Origin: Bradyrhizobium agreste
GTDB taxonomy: Bacteria; Pseudomonadota; Alphaproteobacteria; Rhizobiales; Xanthobacteraceae
DNA: 64,000 bases
NCBI RefSeq assembly: GCF_016031625.1
Contig: NZ_JACCHP010000002.1
Span: forward strand, 310,001 to 374,000
Reading direction: 5' to 3'
The position numbers and the translations under genes were made by a program. Positions 25,125 through 33,614 of this stretch are shown here, in pieces (the first letter of the stretch is position 1; each line of letters begins with the position of its first letter). Under the pieces are notes generated by a model that was not told the DNA's origin, ran no database searches, and saw only the letters and a program-made list of their open reading frames with translations.

Positions 25125-25580
25125 TCACCTCAGCTTGTTCAGCAGCACCATCAGCGTCTCGCGCTCTTTCGCGTCGAGCGGCGCCAGCGTCTCGCGGGTG
25201 ATCGCCAGCGCATTCGGCGCCAGCTTCTCGGCAAGCTGCTGACCGGCGCGGGTCAGGCTCACCAGCAGGCGGCGGCCGTCCTCGGGATCCTGGCTGGTCT
25301 CGGTGAGGCCGCGCGCGGTGAGACGATCGATCACGCCCTTGATGGTCGCGACGTCCATTGCCGTCAGGCGCCCGAGCTGATTCTGCGAGCACGGCCCGGT
25401 CTCGGCCAGTTTCGACAGCGCCGCCCATTGCGTCGGCGTCAGATTGGTGCCGATGTCTCGCGCGAAGATCGAGCTGTGGCGCTGCCAGACCTGGCGCAGG
25501 ATGAAGCCGACCTGTTCGTCGAGCACGTAAGGTGGTTTCGCCGGCTTGATGCTTTTCTTTGCCGCAACGCTTCTCGCCAT
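25125..25580 (-). CDS. MarR-family transcriptional regulator
   Basis: A 151-residue winged-helix repressor. The DNA-binding part is TPTQWAALSKLAETGPCSQNQLGRLTAMDVATIKGVIDRLTARGL with the wing DPEDGRRLLVSLT; helices at both ends form the dimer. It is the last gene of the operon that begins with the reductase gene at 33.3 kb and follows livF directly. The start is taken as the ATG at 25580; a GTG at 25598 that overlaps the livF stop is also possible. It is the best candidate to bind the shared 16-bp palindromes. Confidence 0.88.
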   Translation of the reverse strand: MARSVAAKKSIKPAKPPYVLDEQVGFILRQVWQRHSSIFARDIGTNLTPTQWAALSKLAETGPCSQNQLGRLTAMDVATIKGVIDRLTARGLTETSQDPEDGRRLLVSLTRAGQQLAEKLAPNALAITRETLAPLDAKERETLMVLLNKLR

Positions 25581-25594
25581 CCGCTGTCCGCCCC

Positions 25595-26299
25595 TCACAA
25601 CGACAGATGCGCGTCGCGGATATCCGGGCGCGCGTCGAGCTCGGCCATGGTGCCGCCGAAACAGATGCGGCCGCGCTCGATGATGTAGGCGCGATCCGAA
25701 ATCAGCCGCGCGAAATGCAGATTCTGCTCGGAGACGACGATGCTGACGCCTTCCTTCTTCATGGTCAGGATGGCATCGACCATCTGCTCCACGATCTTCG
25801 GCGACAGCCCCTCCGACGGCTCGTCCAGCAGCACCAGCGACGGATTGCCCATCAGCGTACGCGCGATCGTGAGCATCTGCTGCTCGCCGCCGCTCATGCG
25901 CCCGCCCGGGCGATTCTTCATCTCGCCGAGGTTCGGAAACAGCGCGAACAGCTTTTCGCGCGTCCAGTGCGGCGCGTTCGGACGCTTCGGCTGGCGGCCG
26001 ACTTCGAGATTTTCTTCGACGGTCAGGTCCGTGAAGATGCGCCGCTCCTCCGGCACGTAGCCGAGGCCCTCGCGCACGATCTCGTGTGTCGGCTTCGATG
26101 AGACGTCCTTGCCTTCGAACGTGATGCGGCCGGAGCGCTGCGCGACGAGGCCGACGATGGAGCGGAACGTCGTCGACTTGCCGGCGCCGTTGCGTCCCAG
26201 CAGCGCCACCACCTCACCCTCGCCGACCTCGAAGCCGATGTCGAACAGGATATGCGCCGGACCGTAATGGCTGTTGAGGTCTTGCACCGTGAGCTTCAT
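25595..26299 (-). CDS. livF: Branched-chain-type ABC transporter ATPase (LivF)
   Basis: A 234-residue ATPase that drives uptake at the inner membrane. Walker A is GRNGAGKST, the ABC signature is MSGGEQQML, and Walker B is SLVLLDEPSEGLSP. The C-terminal end matches the short LivF type. It overlaps livG by four bases (ATGA). In this operon the importer probably brings in nicotinate or a related pyridine compound rather than an amino acid. Confidence 0.93.
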   Translation of the reverse strand: MKLTVQDLNSHYGPAHILFDIGFEVGEGEVVALLGRNGAGKSTTFRSIVGLVAQRSGRITFEGKDVSSKPTHEIVREGLGYVPEERRIFTDLTVEENLEVGRQPKRPNAPHWTREKLFALFPNLGEMKNRPGGRMSGGEQQMLTIARTLMGNPSLVLLDEPSEGLSPKIVEQMVDAILTMKKEGVSIVVSEQNLHFARLISDRAYIIERGRICFGGTMAELDARPDIRDAHLSL

Positions 26300-27087
26300 G
26301 CCGATGCTCCCTCGCGGTGGCGAGAATCGTAGACCAGGCCCTCGCCGAGATAGACCGCCTGCACCTGGGGATTGCCGCGCACGTCCGCCGGCGAGCCCTC
26401 CGCGATCAACGTCCCGCGGTTGAGCACGAGGATGCGGTCGGCATGCTCGAACACCACGTCCATGTCGTGCTCGGTGAAGAGCACGCCGATGGATTTTTCC
26501 CGGGCAATGCGCGCGGTCAGCCGCATCAATTCGACGCGCTCGCGCGGTGCCATGCCGGCCGTCGGCTCGTCCATCAGCAGCAGTTTGGGCTGGTTGGCGA
26601 GCGCAACAGCAAGCTCGAGCCGCTTGAGATCGCCATAGGCAAGCTCGCCGCAGGGACGGTCGGCATAGCCGCTCATGCCGACCAGCTCGAGCAGGCGGCC
26701 GGCTTCGTCGCGGTCGAACTTCGGCGCCGAGCCGAACAGATTGAACAGCTGCTTGCCATGCGAGATCAGCGCGACCTGCACGTTCTCGCGCACGGTCATG
26801 GTGGCGAAGGTCGCGGTGATCTGGAAGGTGCGGCCGACGCCGAGCCGCCAGACCTCACGCGGCTTCCGGCCCGTGATCTCTTCGCCGAGCAGGCGGACGT
26901 GCCCGCTGTCAGGCATGTTCTGGCCGTTGAGCATGTCGAAGCAGGTGCTCTTTCCCGCGCCGTTCGGCCCGATCAGCGCCAGGATCTCGCCGGCCCGCAG
27001 CGAGAACGAGACGCCGCGCACGGCATGGATGCCGCCATAGGATTTGGTCAGGCCTTCGACTGCGAGAAGTGGGGGTGCAACGCTCAT
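26296..27087 (-). CDS. livG: Branched-chain-type ABC transporter ATPase (LivG)
   Basis: A 263-residue ATPase, the second of the importer pair. It has GPNGAGKST (Walker A), CGELAYGDLKRLELA (a signature region that departs from LSGGQ) and KLLLMDEPTAGMAP (Walker B). The true start is the ATG at 27087, which overlaps the stop of the permease gene by four bases. The frame runs far upstream inside that gene, but this part is an alternative-frame shadow. Confidence 0.92.
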   Translation of the reverse strand: MSVAPPLLAVEGLTKSYGGIHAVRGVSFSLRAGEILALIGPNGAGKSTCFDMLNGQNMPDSGHVRLLGEEITGRKPREVWRLGVGRTFQITATFATMTVRENVQVALISHGKQLFNLFGSAPKFDRDEAGRLLELVGMSGYADRPCGELAYGDLKRLELAVALANQPKLLLMDEPTAGMAPRERVELMRLTARIAREKSIGVLFTEHDMDVVFEHADRILVLNRGTLIAEGSPADVRGNPQVQAVYLGEGLVYDSRHREGASA

Positions 27088-28973
27088 TCGGCAGACTCGA
27101 TCGGCTTGGCAAGCAAGGGAGATCCCGGCGGCGATGCTTTTTTCCGACGCTGCGCCAGCATCTCGAGCATGCCGACGATGCCCTTGGGAAAGACGACGAC
27201 GATCAGCATGATGAAGCCGCCGAGCACGAGCTTCGACAGATCGGTCTGGCTCACCAGCCAGATGTTCAAGGCCTTGTAGACGATGGCGCCGATCACCGCG
27301 CCCGACACCGTCTCGACGCCGCCGAGCAACACCATGACCAGTGCGTCGACCGACAGCGAGATGCCGAGATTGTCGGGAAAGACGCTGCCCTTGAGATAGG
27401 CGAACAATGCGCCGCCGATGCCGGCGGTCGTGCCGGCGATCACGAAGGCGGTCCACTGGATGCGCTTGGCATCGATGCCGATGGCTTCGCTGCGCAGACC
27501 TGAGTCGCGCGTGGCACGAAGCGCGTAGCCGAACGGCGAGAACACCATGGCCCGCAGCGCAACCGTCACCAGCGCCGCGACGCCGAGCGCAAGCCAATAG
27601 AAGCGCGACGGACTTGCCGCCCAGCTCGACGGCCAGAGGCCCAGAATGCCGTTGTCACCGCCGGTCACGTTCACCCACTGGAACGCGATCGACCAGACGA
27701 TCTGCGCGAAGGCGAGCGTCAGCATTGCAAAATAGACGCCGGAGAGCTGCACCGCGAAGAAGCCGAACACGGCCGCGCCCATGCAGCCGAGCAGCGGCCC
27801 GAGCAGCAGGCAGACGATCATCGGCAGTCCGGCCATCTTGGCGAGGAAGGCGATACCATAGGCCCCGAGGCCGAAATAGGCGGCGTGACCGAACGAGGCG
27901 AGGCCGCCGACCGACATCAGGAAGTGCAGGCTGACGGCGAAGATCACGAAGATCGCGATCTCCGAGCCGACCGTCAGCAGATAATTGCCCGCGAACAGCG
28001 GCAGCAAGGCTGCGACGATTAGCGCGGCAAGCGCCATCAGCCGCTCGTTCGAGGTCAGCGGCCGCCAGGGATTGACGGTGAGGCCCGGCGTCTTGCGCGC
28101 GGCCGCCTCCGGCTTGCCGAATAGGCCCCAGGGCCGCACGATCAGCACCACGGCCATCACCAGAAAGACCAGGATGATGGAGATCTTCGGGAAAATCAGG
28201 ATGCCGAACGCATTCAGCTCCGAGACCAGCACCGCCGCGACGAAGGCGCCGACAATGCTGCCGAGGCCGCCGATCACGACCACGACGAACACCTCGACGA
28301 TGATGCGCAGATCCATGGCGTGATGCACGGCATCGCGCGGGATCTGGAGGGCGCCGCCGAGCGCTGCGAGGAAGACGCCGACGGCGAACACCGATGTGAA
28401 CAGCCACTTCTGATTGACGCCGAGCGCGGCCACCATGTCCCGGTCCTGCGTCGCCGCGCGCACCAAGACGCCCCAGCGCGTGCGCTGAAACAGCAGCCAG
28501 AGAATGCCGAGCACGACGGGTCCGAGCACGATCAGGAAAAGATCGTAGCTCGGAATGTTCTGGCCGAAGAAATCGATCGCGCCCTTGAAGCCCGGCGCGC
28601 GGCGGCCGACAAGATCGTCGGGCCCCCAGATCAGCACGACGAGATCCTCGACCATCAAGGTCAGGCCAAAGGTCGCGAGCAGCTGGAACAGCTCGGGCGC
28701 ATGATAGATGCGCCGCAGCAGCACCATCTCGACGATGACGCCGATCAGCGCCACCGCGAGCGCCGCCAGCACGATGCCGCCCCAGAAGCCGAACGCGCCG
28801 GACAGGCGCTCGGTCAGCGTGAAGGCGATGTAGGCGCCGATCATGTAGAAGGCGCCGTGCGCGAAATTCACGATCCGCGTCACCCCGAAGATGATCGACA
28901 GGCCCGAGGCCACCAGGAACAGCGACGCTGCGCTGGCGAGACCGGTCAGAAACTGTACGACGTAAAAGGCCAT
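27084..28973 (-). CDS. Fused LivH-LivM permease of an ABC importer
   Basis: One 629-residue protein holds both permease units that are usually separate. Residues about 1-290 are LivH-like (LVASGLSIIFGVTRIVNFAHGAFYMIGAY). After a linker (about 290-310) comes the LivM-like half, with LMSVGGLASFGHAAYFGLGAYG and ALRATRDSGLRSEAIGID. It has some 16-18 membrane helices. The fusion is known in a minority of systems. Its stop overlaps the livG start, so it is coupled to the ATPases. Confidence 0.9.
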   Translation of the reverse strand: MAFYVVQFLTGLASAASLFLVASGLSIIFGVTRIVNFAHGAFYMIGAYIAFTLTERLSGAFGFWGGIVLAALAVALIGVIVEMVLLRRIYHAPELFQLLATFGLTLMVEDLVVLIWGPDDLVGRRAPGFKGAIDFFGQNIPSYDLFLIVLGPVVLGILWLLFQRTRWGVLVRAATQDRDMVAALGVNQKWLFTSVFAVGVFLAALGGALQIPRDAVHHAMDLRIIVEVFVVVVIGGLGSIVGAFVAAVLVSELNAFGILIFPKISIILVFLVMAVVLIVRPWGLFGKPEAAARKTPGLTVNPWRPLTSNERLMALAALIVAALLPLFAGNYLLTVGSEIAIFVIFAVSLHFLMSVGGLASFGHAAYFGLGAYGIAFLAKMAGLPMIVCLLLGPLLGCMGAAVFGFFAVQLSGVYFAMLTLAFAQIVWSIAFQWVNVTGGDNGILGLWPSSWAASPSRFYWLALGVAALVTVALRAMVFSPFGYALRATRDSGLRSEAIGIDAKRIQWTAFVIAGTTAGIGGALFAYLKGSVFPDNLGISLSVDALVMVLLGGVETVSGAVIGAIVYKALNIWLVSQTDLSKLVLGGFIMLIVVVFPKGIVGMLEMLAQRRKKASPPGSPLLAKPIESAE

Positions 28974-28999
28974 CTTCGGTCCGGGTTAGGTGTTTAGGT

Positions 29000-29133
29000 C
29001 ACCTCTCCCCGCTTGCGGGGAGAGGTCGAATTGCGAAGCAATTCGGGTGAGGGGGGTCTCCGCGAGTCGTCTGTCACCTCCCTCGCGGAGGCTCCCCCTC
29101 ACCCCGACCCTCTCCCCGCAAGCGGGGAGAGGG
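29000..29133. repeat. Palindromic intergenic repeat (CTCTCCCCGC type)
   Basis: CCTCTCCCCGC TTGCGGGGAGAGG forms a hairpin at 29002-29025, and the same sequence in mirrored form recurs at about 29110-29132; GCAATTC-type and GCGGAG-type stems lie between. It separates livK from the permease gene inside one transcription unit and may lower downstream expression. Confidence 0.75.
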
Positions 29134-29146
29134 AGAAAGGAAGCAA

Positions 29147-30349
29147 TCAATCCTTCGGCCGCAGCTTCTCGACTTCGGCATCGCTCGGCAGGTAGTCCGC
29201 GCCCTTCTTGTAGGACGAATCCACCATCACGCCCTTGCCGTCCTTCAACGCGGTCTTGCCGACGAAGGCGCCGAGCGTCGACTGGTGGTCGATCTTGCGG
29301 AAGGTGATCTCGCCGAACGGTGAGCCCGTCGTCAGCCCCTCCGCCGCGGCAATCAGCTTCTCCGGATCGGTCGAGCCAGCCTTGGCCAGGATCGCGGCCG
29401 CCGACTTGATGGTTTGGTAGCCGACGATCGAGCCGAGACGCGGATAGTCGTTGTACTTGGCCTGGTAGGCTTTCAGGAACGCGTCATGCTCGGGCGTCTT
29501 GATCGAGTACCAGGGATAACCAGTGACGATCCAGCCCTCCGGCGTCTCGTCCTTGAGCGGGTCAAGATATTCGGGCTCGCCGGTGAGGAAGGAGACGACC
29601 TCGCGCCCCTTGAACAGTCCACGCGTGTTGCCTTCGCGCACGAGCTTGACGAGGTCTGCCCCGAACGTGACGTTGAGGATCGCTTCCGGGTTGGCGGCGG
29701 CAACCGCCTGCACCACGGGACCCGCGTCGATCTTGCCCTGTGGCGGCCATTGCTCGTCGACCCACTGAATGTCCGGGCGCTTCTCAGACATCAGCTTCTT
29801 GAACACCGCGACCGCCGACTGGCCGTACTCGTAATTCGGTGCGATCGTCGCCCAGCGCTTGGCCGGCAGCTTGCTGGCGGCTTCCACCAGCATCGCCGCC
29901 TGCATGTAGTTGGAGGGACGCAGGCGGAAGGTGTATTTGTTGCCCTTGGACCAGGTGATGGCATCCGTGAGCGGCTCGGCGGCGAGGAAGAACACCTTCT
30001 TCTGGTTGGCGAAGTCAGAGACCGCAAGACCGATGTTCGACAGGAACGTGCCGGCGAGCATCGCCACGCCCTCGCTCGAGACGAGCTCGTTGGCCGCGGT
30101 CTGCGCGTCCGCCGGCTTGCCGCCGTCGTCCTTCGAGACGACGACGAGCTTCTTGCCGTTGATGCCGCCGGCCCCGTTGATTTCCTCGACCGCGAGCTGC
30201 CAGCCCTTGCGATAGGGCTCGGTGAACGCCGGCAGCAGCGAATAGCTGTTGATCTCGCCGATCTTGATGTCCTGCGCCACGGCCGAATGGGCCATGCCGC
30301 CCGCCAGAAGCGCGAAGGCCGCGCCGACGAAGTAATTTCCTGCTCGCAT
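29147..30349 (-). CDS. ABC transporter substrate-binding protein (LivK-type)
   Basis: A periplasmic binding protein of 400 residues (Peripla_BP_6) with a signal peptide ending HSAVAQ before DIKIGEI. It contains EEINGAGGINGKKLVVVSKDDGGKPADAQTAANEL-like family features and later YQAKYNDYPRLGSIVGYQTI. The start at 30349 follows GGAGGTTGGG. Members of this class bind amino acids, amides or aromatic acids. Being between the permease and the reductase genes, it most likely captures the heterocycle that the island degrades. Confidence 0.9.
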   Translation of the reverse strand: MRAGNYFVGAAFALLAGGMAHSAVAQDIKIGEINSYSLLPAFTEPYRKGWQLAVEEINGAGGINGKKLVVVSKDDGGKPADAQTAANELVSSEGVAMLAGTFLSNIGLAVSDFANQKKVFFLAAEPLTDAITWSKGNKYTFRLRPSNYMQAAMLVEAASKLPAKRWATIAPNYEYGQSAVAVFKKLMSEKRPDIQWVDEQWPPQGKIDAGPVVQAVAAANPEAILNVTFGADLVKLVREGNTRGLFKGREVVSFLTGEPEYLDPLKDETPEGWIVTGYPWYSIKTPEHDAFLKAYQAKYNDYPRLGSIVGYQTIKSAAAILAKAGSTDPEKLIAAAEGLTTGSPFGEITFRKIDHQSTLGAFVGKTALKDGKGVMVDSSYKKGADYLPSDAEVEKLRPKD

Positions 30350-30385
30350 CCCAACCTCCAATTTGAACTCGCTTGTGACTTCTAT

Positions 30386-30970
30386 CTATCTCAGACCGTC
30401 TTCGCCCTTGATCTCCGCAACCGTGAGCCCGCCGACGCGCGGCAGCGGACGGCCGCTGTCGGTGACGGCGACCGCGACCATGATCTCGTTGGCGCGCGGC
30501 GCGTCGTTGATCTGCACCTCCATGCCGTCGAAATGACTGCGCACGAAGGCCGCATCCTTGTGCCCCAGCGGAATGTCCAGCGTCGTGCCCGGACCGCTGC
30601 GCTTCTTCGAGGAGGGAATCAGCGCCGCGCCCTTGCCCAGCACCTTGCGCACCGGCGCGCCCATCTTGGGGTGGAGGATGGCAGCGGCATGCTCCAGCTC
30701 CCCATTCTCGCCGACCGCCGCGGCCTTGCCGTAGCTGTGTGCCTTGGCGCCATCGATGCCGAGCGCCGCCACCGCGCGTTTCGACAAGAGCTCACCGAGC
30801 TCCTCGCCGATCGCAATCAGCGGCGAAAGATCCTCGATATATTTTCCGGCAAACGGATTCTCGATGACGGCAATCGCCGCGGCACGCCGGGTCGGCGGTG
30901 ACACCTGTCGGCCCATCTCCCTCTGGGTCTCTTCGACGACGGTGACGATCTTGCGGATGATCGCGCTCAT
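30386..30970 (-). CDS. AA_synth-family protein (PF06684), role unknown
   Basis: A 194-residue soluble protein of the 'amino acid synthesis' family. It contains RRAAAIAVIENPFAGKYIEDL, ALGIDGAKAHSYGKAAAVGENGELEHAAAILHP and GPGTTLDIPLGHKDAAFVRSH. The family name comes from weak genetic evidence, and no reaction is established to my knowledge. GAGGAA precedes the ATG. It lies between livK and the UPF0280 gene in the reductase operon, so a direct part in heterocycle breakdown or enzyme maturation is plausible. Confidence 0.82.
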   Translation of the reverse strand: MSAIIRKIVTVVEETQREMGRQVSPPTRRAAAIAVIENPFAGKYIEDLSPLIAIGEELGELLSKRAVAALGIDGAKAHSYGKAAAVGENGELEHAAAILHPKMGAPVRKVLGKGAALIPSSKKRSGPGTTLDIPLGHKDAAFVRSHFDGMEVQINDAPRANEIMVAVAVTDSGRPLPRVGGLTVAEIKGEDGLR

Positions 30971-30997
30971 GGCTGCTTCCTCTGGCCACTTCTCTGC

Positions 30998-31894
30998 TTA
31001 GGCATGAACCGCATTCTCCAGCTGACGCGGGCGCGATTCCAGCCGCTCACTATCTTTCGGTCCGATGACAAGCATATCACCACAAAGCTGCAGCACGGCA
31101 CCCTCGATCAGCCGACGATCGAATAAATGCCGTGCACATTCCGCGCCAGATTCGAGCGCGGCGACGATCTCATCGTGAGACAGCTCACCGACATCGCACG
31201 TCACAAGCCGCGCGCCCAGATCGCTGTCGGGCTGAAGCTCGTTCGCAGGTTTTCGGATGACAGCGGGATGTCCGGGCAGATCGACCGCATTGGCGATCAC
31301 AGTCGCAGCTGCATCGGCCTGCGAAGCGGTTGCGGCGAGTACGGTCACGGCATCGGCGATCCCAAGCGAAAAGCTGCGGCCGTGCCGGCCGCTGGTGGCG
31401 ACGCCCCGCCCCGGGTCGTCCGCATCGATCCGCATCGTCCGCATCACGCCGTCGCGGTCGGGCCGATCCATCAAGCCGACCGAAAAATGCTCGCCCACAC
31501 CGAGATGCAGCGCGATGTCGCCGCCATTGTTGACGTAAGCGCGGTCGAGCGCGGCAGCGCGCAGCATCGCAGCCAGAATCTCCTCCGCGACGCTACCGGC
31601 AACGGCCGCCATCGGCGTGATGAAGCAATCGGCGGAATATGGCGCCACCGCGGCGTGCATGCGGCGCGCGACGACGCCCTTGAGCGACGTGCGCTTCCCG
31701 GCGGCAGAGCGCAATTCCGGCAACTCCGCGCAAAGCTCGTCGAGCAATCCGGTGAACCGCAGCGCCGCAGCCTGATAGGCAGCCTGCACTGCGTCCACAC
31801 GTCCCCTCGCCTCCACGATCAGATCGATCGGTCCATCCTGAAAATGCAGCCGCCGGCCGTCAGACAGCAATGCGATTTGCGGGCGCCTCGTCAT
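30998..31894 (-). CDS. UPF0280-family protein (ApbE-like fold)
   Basis: A 298-residue protein of the UPF0280 family, distantly related in fold to the flavin transferase ApbE. Notable segments are TPMAAVAGSVAEEILAAML, AYVNNGGDIALHL, ATSGRHGRSFSLGIADAVTVLA and DAAATVIANAVD. Its ATG overlaps the stop codon of the reductase gene by four bases, indicating tight coupling. I infer a possible role in flavin loading or maturation of the reductase; no function is proven for the family as far as I know. Confidence 0.82.
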   Translation of the reverse strand: MTRRPQIALLSDGRRLHFQDGPIDLIVEARGRVDAVQAAYQAAALRFTGLLDELCAELPELRSAAGKRTSLKGVVARRMHAAVAPYSADCFITPMAAVAGSVAEEILAAMLRAAALDRAYVNNGGDIALHLGVGEHFSVGLMDRPDRDGVMRTMRIDADDPGRGVATSGRHGRSFSLGIADAVTVLAATASQADAAATVIANAVDLPGHPAVIRKPANELQPDSDLGARLVTCDVGELSHDEIVAALESGAECARHLFDRRLIEGAVLQLCGDMLVIGPKDSERLESRPRQLENAVHA

Positions 31895-33348
31895 GTGCGG
31901 CGCCCCGGAATCGGGTTCTGCCAGGGCAACTGCCGAACATCGTCGCCATTCTGTACCTCGGAGAGCGGCTTCACATGATCCATGTGTCCGCCGAGCGCGG
32001 CATAGTCGGACAGCTTCATCGTGAACTCGATCGGCGCGACCAGGGCCGGTGTCGGCACATAACCGAACGCGCCTGACGGCATCTGCGTCACGTCGACCAT
32101 GTAGGTGATGCCGCCGCCGGGCCAGACATAGACCGGCGCGCCGCCGCTGGTGACGCGCGTCAGCGCGTCCTTCACCGAGCGCGTCAGCCGCACCGGATTG
32201 TCCGTGACGCCGGCGCGCAGCGAGCCGCCCGCTCCCGCCATGAACAACACCGTGCACAACGCGGGCTCGCAATTTTCCTGGATGCGCTCGACCGAAAACT
32301 TCAGGTCATCAGGCATCTCGGTCTCGACCGGTTTCAAGGCCTCGTCGAGCACGTAATAGGACGAATGCTCCCCGGTGGTGGAGACCATCAGCATGGTCAG
32401 ACCGGGCTTTGCTTCCTTGGGATCGAACGGGCCGAGGATCGACAAGGGATCGGAGATGTTGGTGCCGCCCCAGCCCGTGCCGGGATCGGCAACCTGAAAA
32501 TAGCGGCCGGGCGTCGAGCGACGGCCCTTCATCTTGATGCCGGTGTCGGCGATGTCGAGCAGCTTGCCGGCCTGGTGCTCCGAGAGCACGCCGGTGATGT
32601 GGTCATCGACCACGACGACCTCATCCACCTTGCCGTGCCATTGCTTGGCGAACATGCCGATCGTCGCCGAGCCGCAGCCGACGCGCATGCGCTCTTCCTT
32701 CACGCCGTTGACGATCGGCGGCTGGCCGGCCTGCACCACCACGGTGGCACCTCCGTCGATGGTGAGCTCCACCGCCTTGCAATTGGCGAGGTCCATCAGC
32801 GTGTCGCAGGTGACGCGGCCCTCCTTCTTGGAGCCGCCGGTGAGATGATGCACGCCGCCGAGCGAGAGCATCTGCGAGCCGTATTCGCTGGTCGTGACAT
32901 GGCCGACCGCCTCGCCCTGCGCGCGCACGGTCGCGGTCTCCGGGCCGAGATAGCGGTCGGTGTCGATCTTCACCTTGATGCCGCAATAGGAGAAGATGCC
33001 CTCGGTCACGACGGTCACCATGTCGACGCCGTCGACCTCGGCAGAGACGATGAACGGCGCCGGCTTGTAGTCGGGATAGGTCGTGCCTGCGCCGATCGCC
33101 GTCACGAAAGTCGAGGGTTCATGGACGATCTTGCCGTCCCAGTCCTCGGTGCGGCTGAACGGGACGAGCTTGCCGCCGTGCGAGACGGTGCGTTCCAGGA
33201 TCACGTGCGGATCGACGCGGACAAGCTTGCCGTCGTGATTGGCATAGCGATCGCAGGCACCCGCCGCGCCCGGCTTGATGTAGCACATCACCGGACAAGC
33301 ATCGCAGCGGATCTTGTCGATGACGGCGCTCGTCGTTTCTGTCATCAT
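31891..33348 (-). CDS. hnr: 6-hydroxynicotinate reductase-like Fe-S protein
   Basis: A protein of about 485 residues with an N-terminal Fe-S motif C-x2-C-x3-C-x9-C (Cys15, 18, 22, 32 from this start). A long globular part follows, containing GIFSYCGIKVKIDTDRY, GGVHHLTGGSKKEG and TGWGGTNISDPL. It matches proteins named 6-hydroxynicotinate reductase, which use reduced ferredoxin to form 1,4,5,6-tetrahydro-6-oxonicotinate. It heads the operon UPF0280, AA_synth, ABC importer, marR. The start is unsure: ATG codons at 33378, 33366, 33348 and 33345 are in frame and none has a good site. Confidence 0.72.
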   Translation of the reverse strand: MMTETTSAVIDKIRCDACPVMCYIKPGAAGACDRYANHDGKLVRVDPHVILERTVSHGGKLVPFSRTEDWDGKIVHEPSTFVTAIGAGTTYPDYKPAPFIVSAEVDGVDMVTVVTEGIFSYCGIKVKIDTDRYLGPETATVRAQGEAVGHVTTSEYGSQMLSLGGVHHLTGGSKKEGRVTCDTLMDLANCKAVELTIDGGATVVVQAGQPPIVNGVKEERMRVGCGSATIGMFAKQWHGKVDEVVVVDDHITGVLSEHQAGKLLDIADTGIKMKGRRSTPGRYFQVADPGTGWGGTNISDPLSILGPFDPKEAKPGLTMLMVSTTGEHSSYYVLDEALKPVETEMPDDLKFSVERIQENCEPALCTVLFMAGAGGSLRAGVTDNPVRLTRSVKDALTRVTSGGAPVYVWPGGGITYMVDVTQMPSGAFGYVPTPALVAPIEFTMKLSDYAALGGHMDHVKPLSEVQNGDDVRQLPWQNPIPGRRT

Positions 33349-33375
33349 GTCGGAGCCGGCGGACATCGCGGTTAT

Positions 33376-33421
33376 CATTCGTATACGAACGATGTTGCGC
33401 GCGGTGCCCCGGGGCTGTCAA
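33376..33421 (-). promoter_or_regulatory. Promoter and predicted MarR operator of the reductase operon
   Basis: CATTCGTATACGAACG (33376-33391) contains the perfect 12-bp palindrome TTCGTATACGAA. On the minus strand a consensus -35 TTGACA lies at 33421-33416 and a -10-like CAACAT at 33397-33392, which places the palindrome over the transcription start. Confidence 0.7.
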
Positions 33422-33524
33422 GCGGCGGTGCAGCGCAAAAGATGCCGCTGCCGCATAAAACCTCATTTGCCTATCCGCCCTGTCCACAAACAAGGCAGTC
33501 GCGCTGCAGTGCGGCATGCACGGC

Positions 33525-33552
33525 TTGCACGTTTGTGTACAAACGGTATCGT
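33525..33552 (+). promoter_or_regulatory. Promoter and predicted MarR operator of the hydroxylase genes
   Basis: CGTTTGT-GT-ACAAACG (33530-33545) is a palindrome with perfect 7-base arms and agrees with the site at 33376 at 12 of 16 positions. It lies between a -35-like TTGCAC (33525-33530) and a -10-like TATCGT (33547-33552) facing nicA. Confidence 0.65.
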
Positions 33553-33614
33553 CGCAACGTCGCATTTTTCGCGATTGCACGATGTTGGTATTGGTCTTGG
33601 GCTTGGGAACGAGG

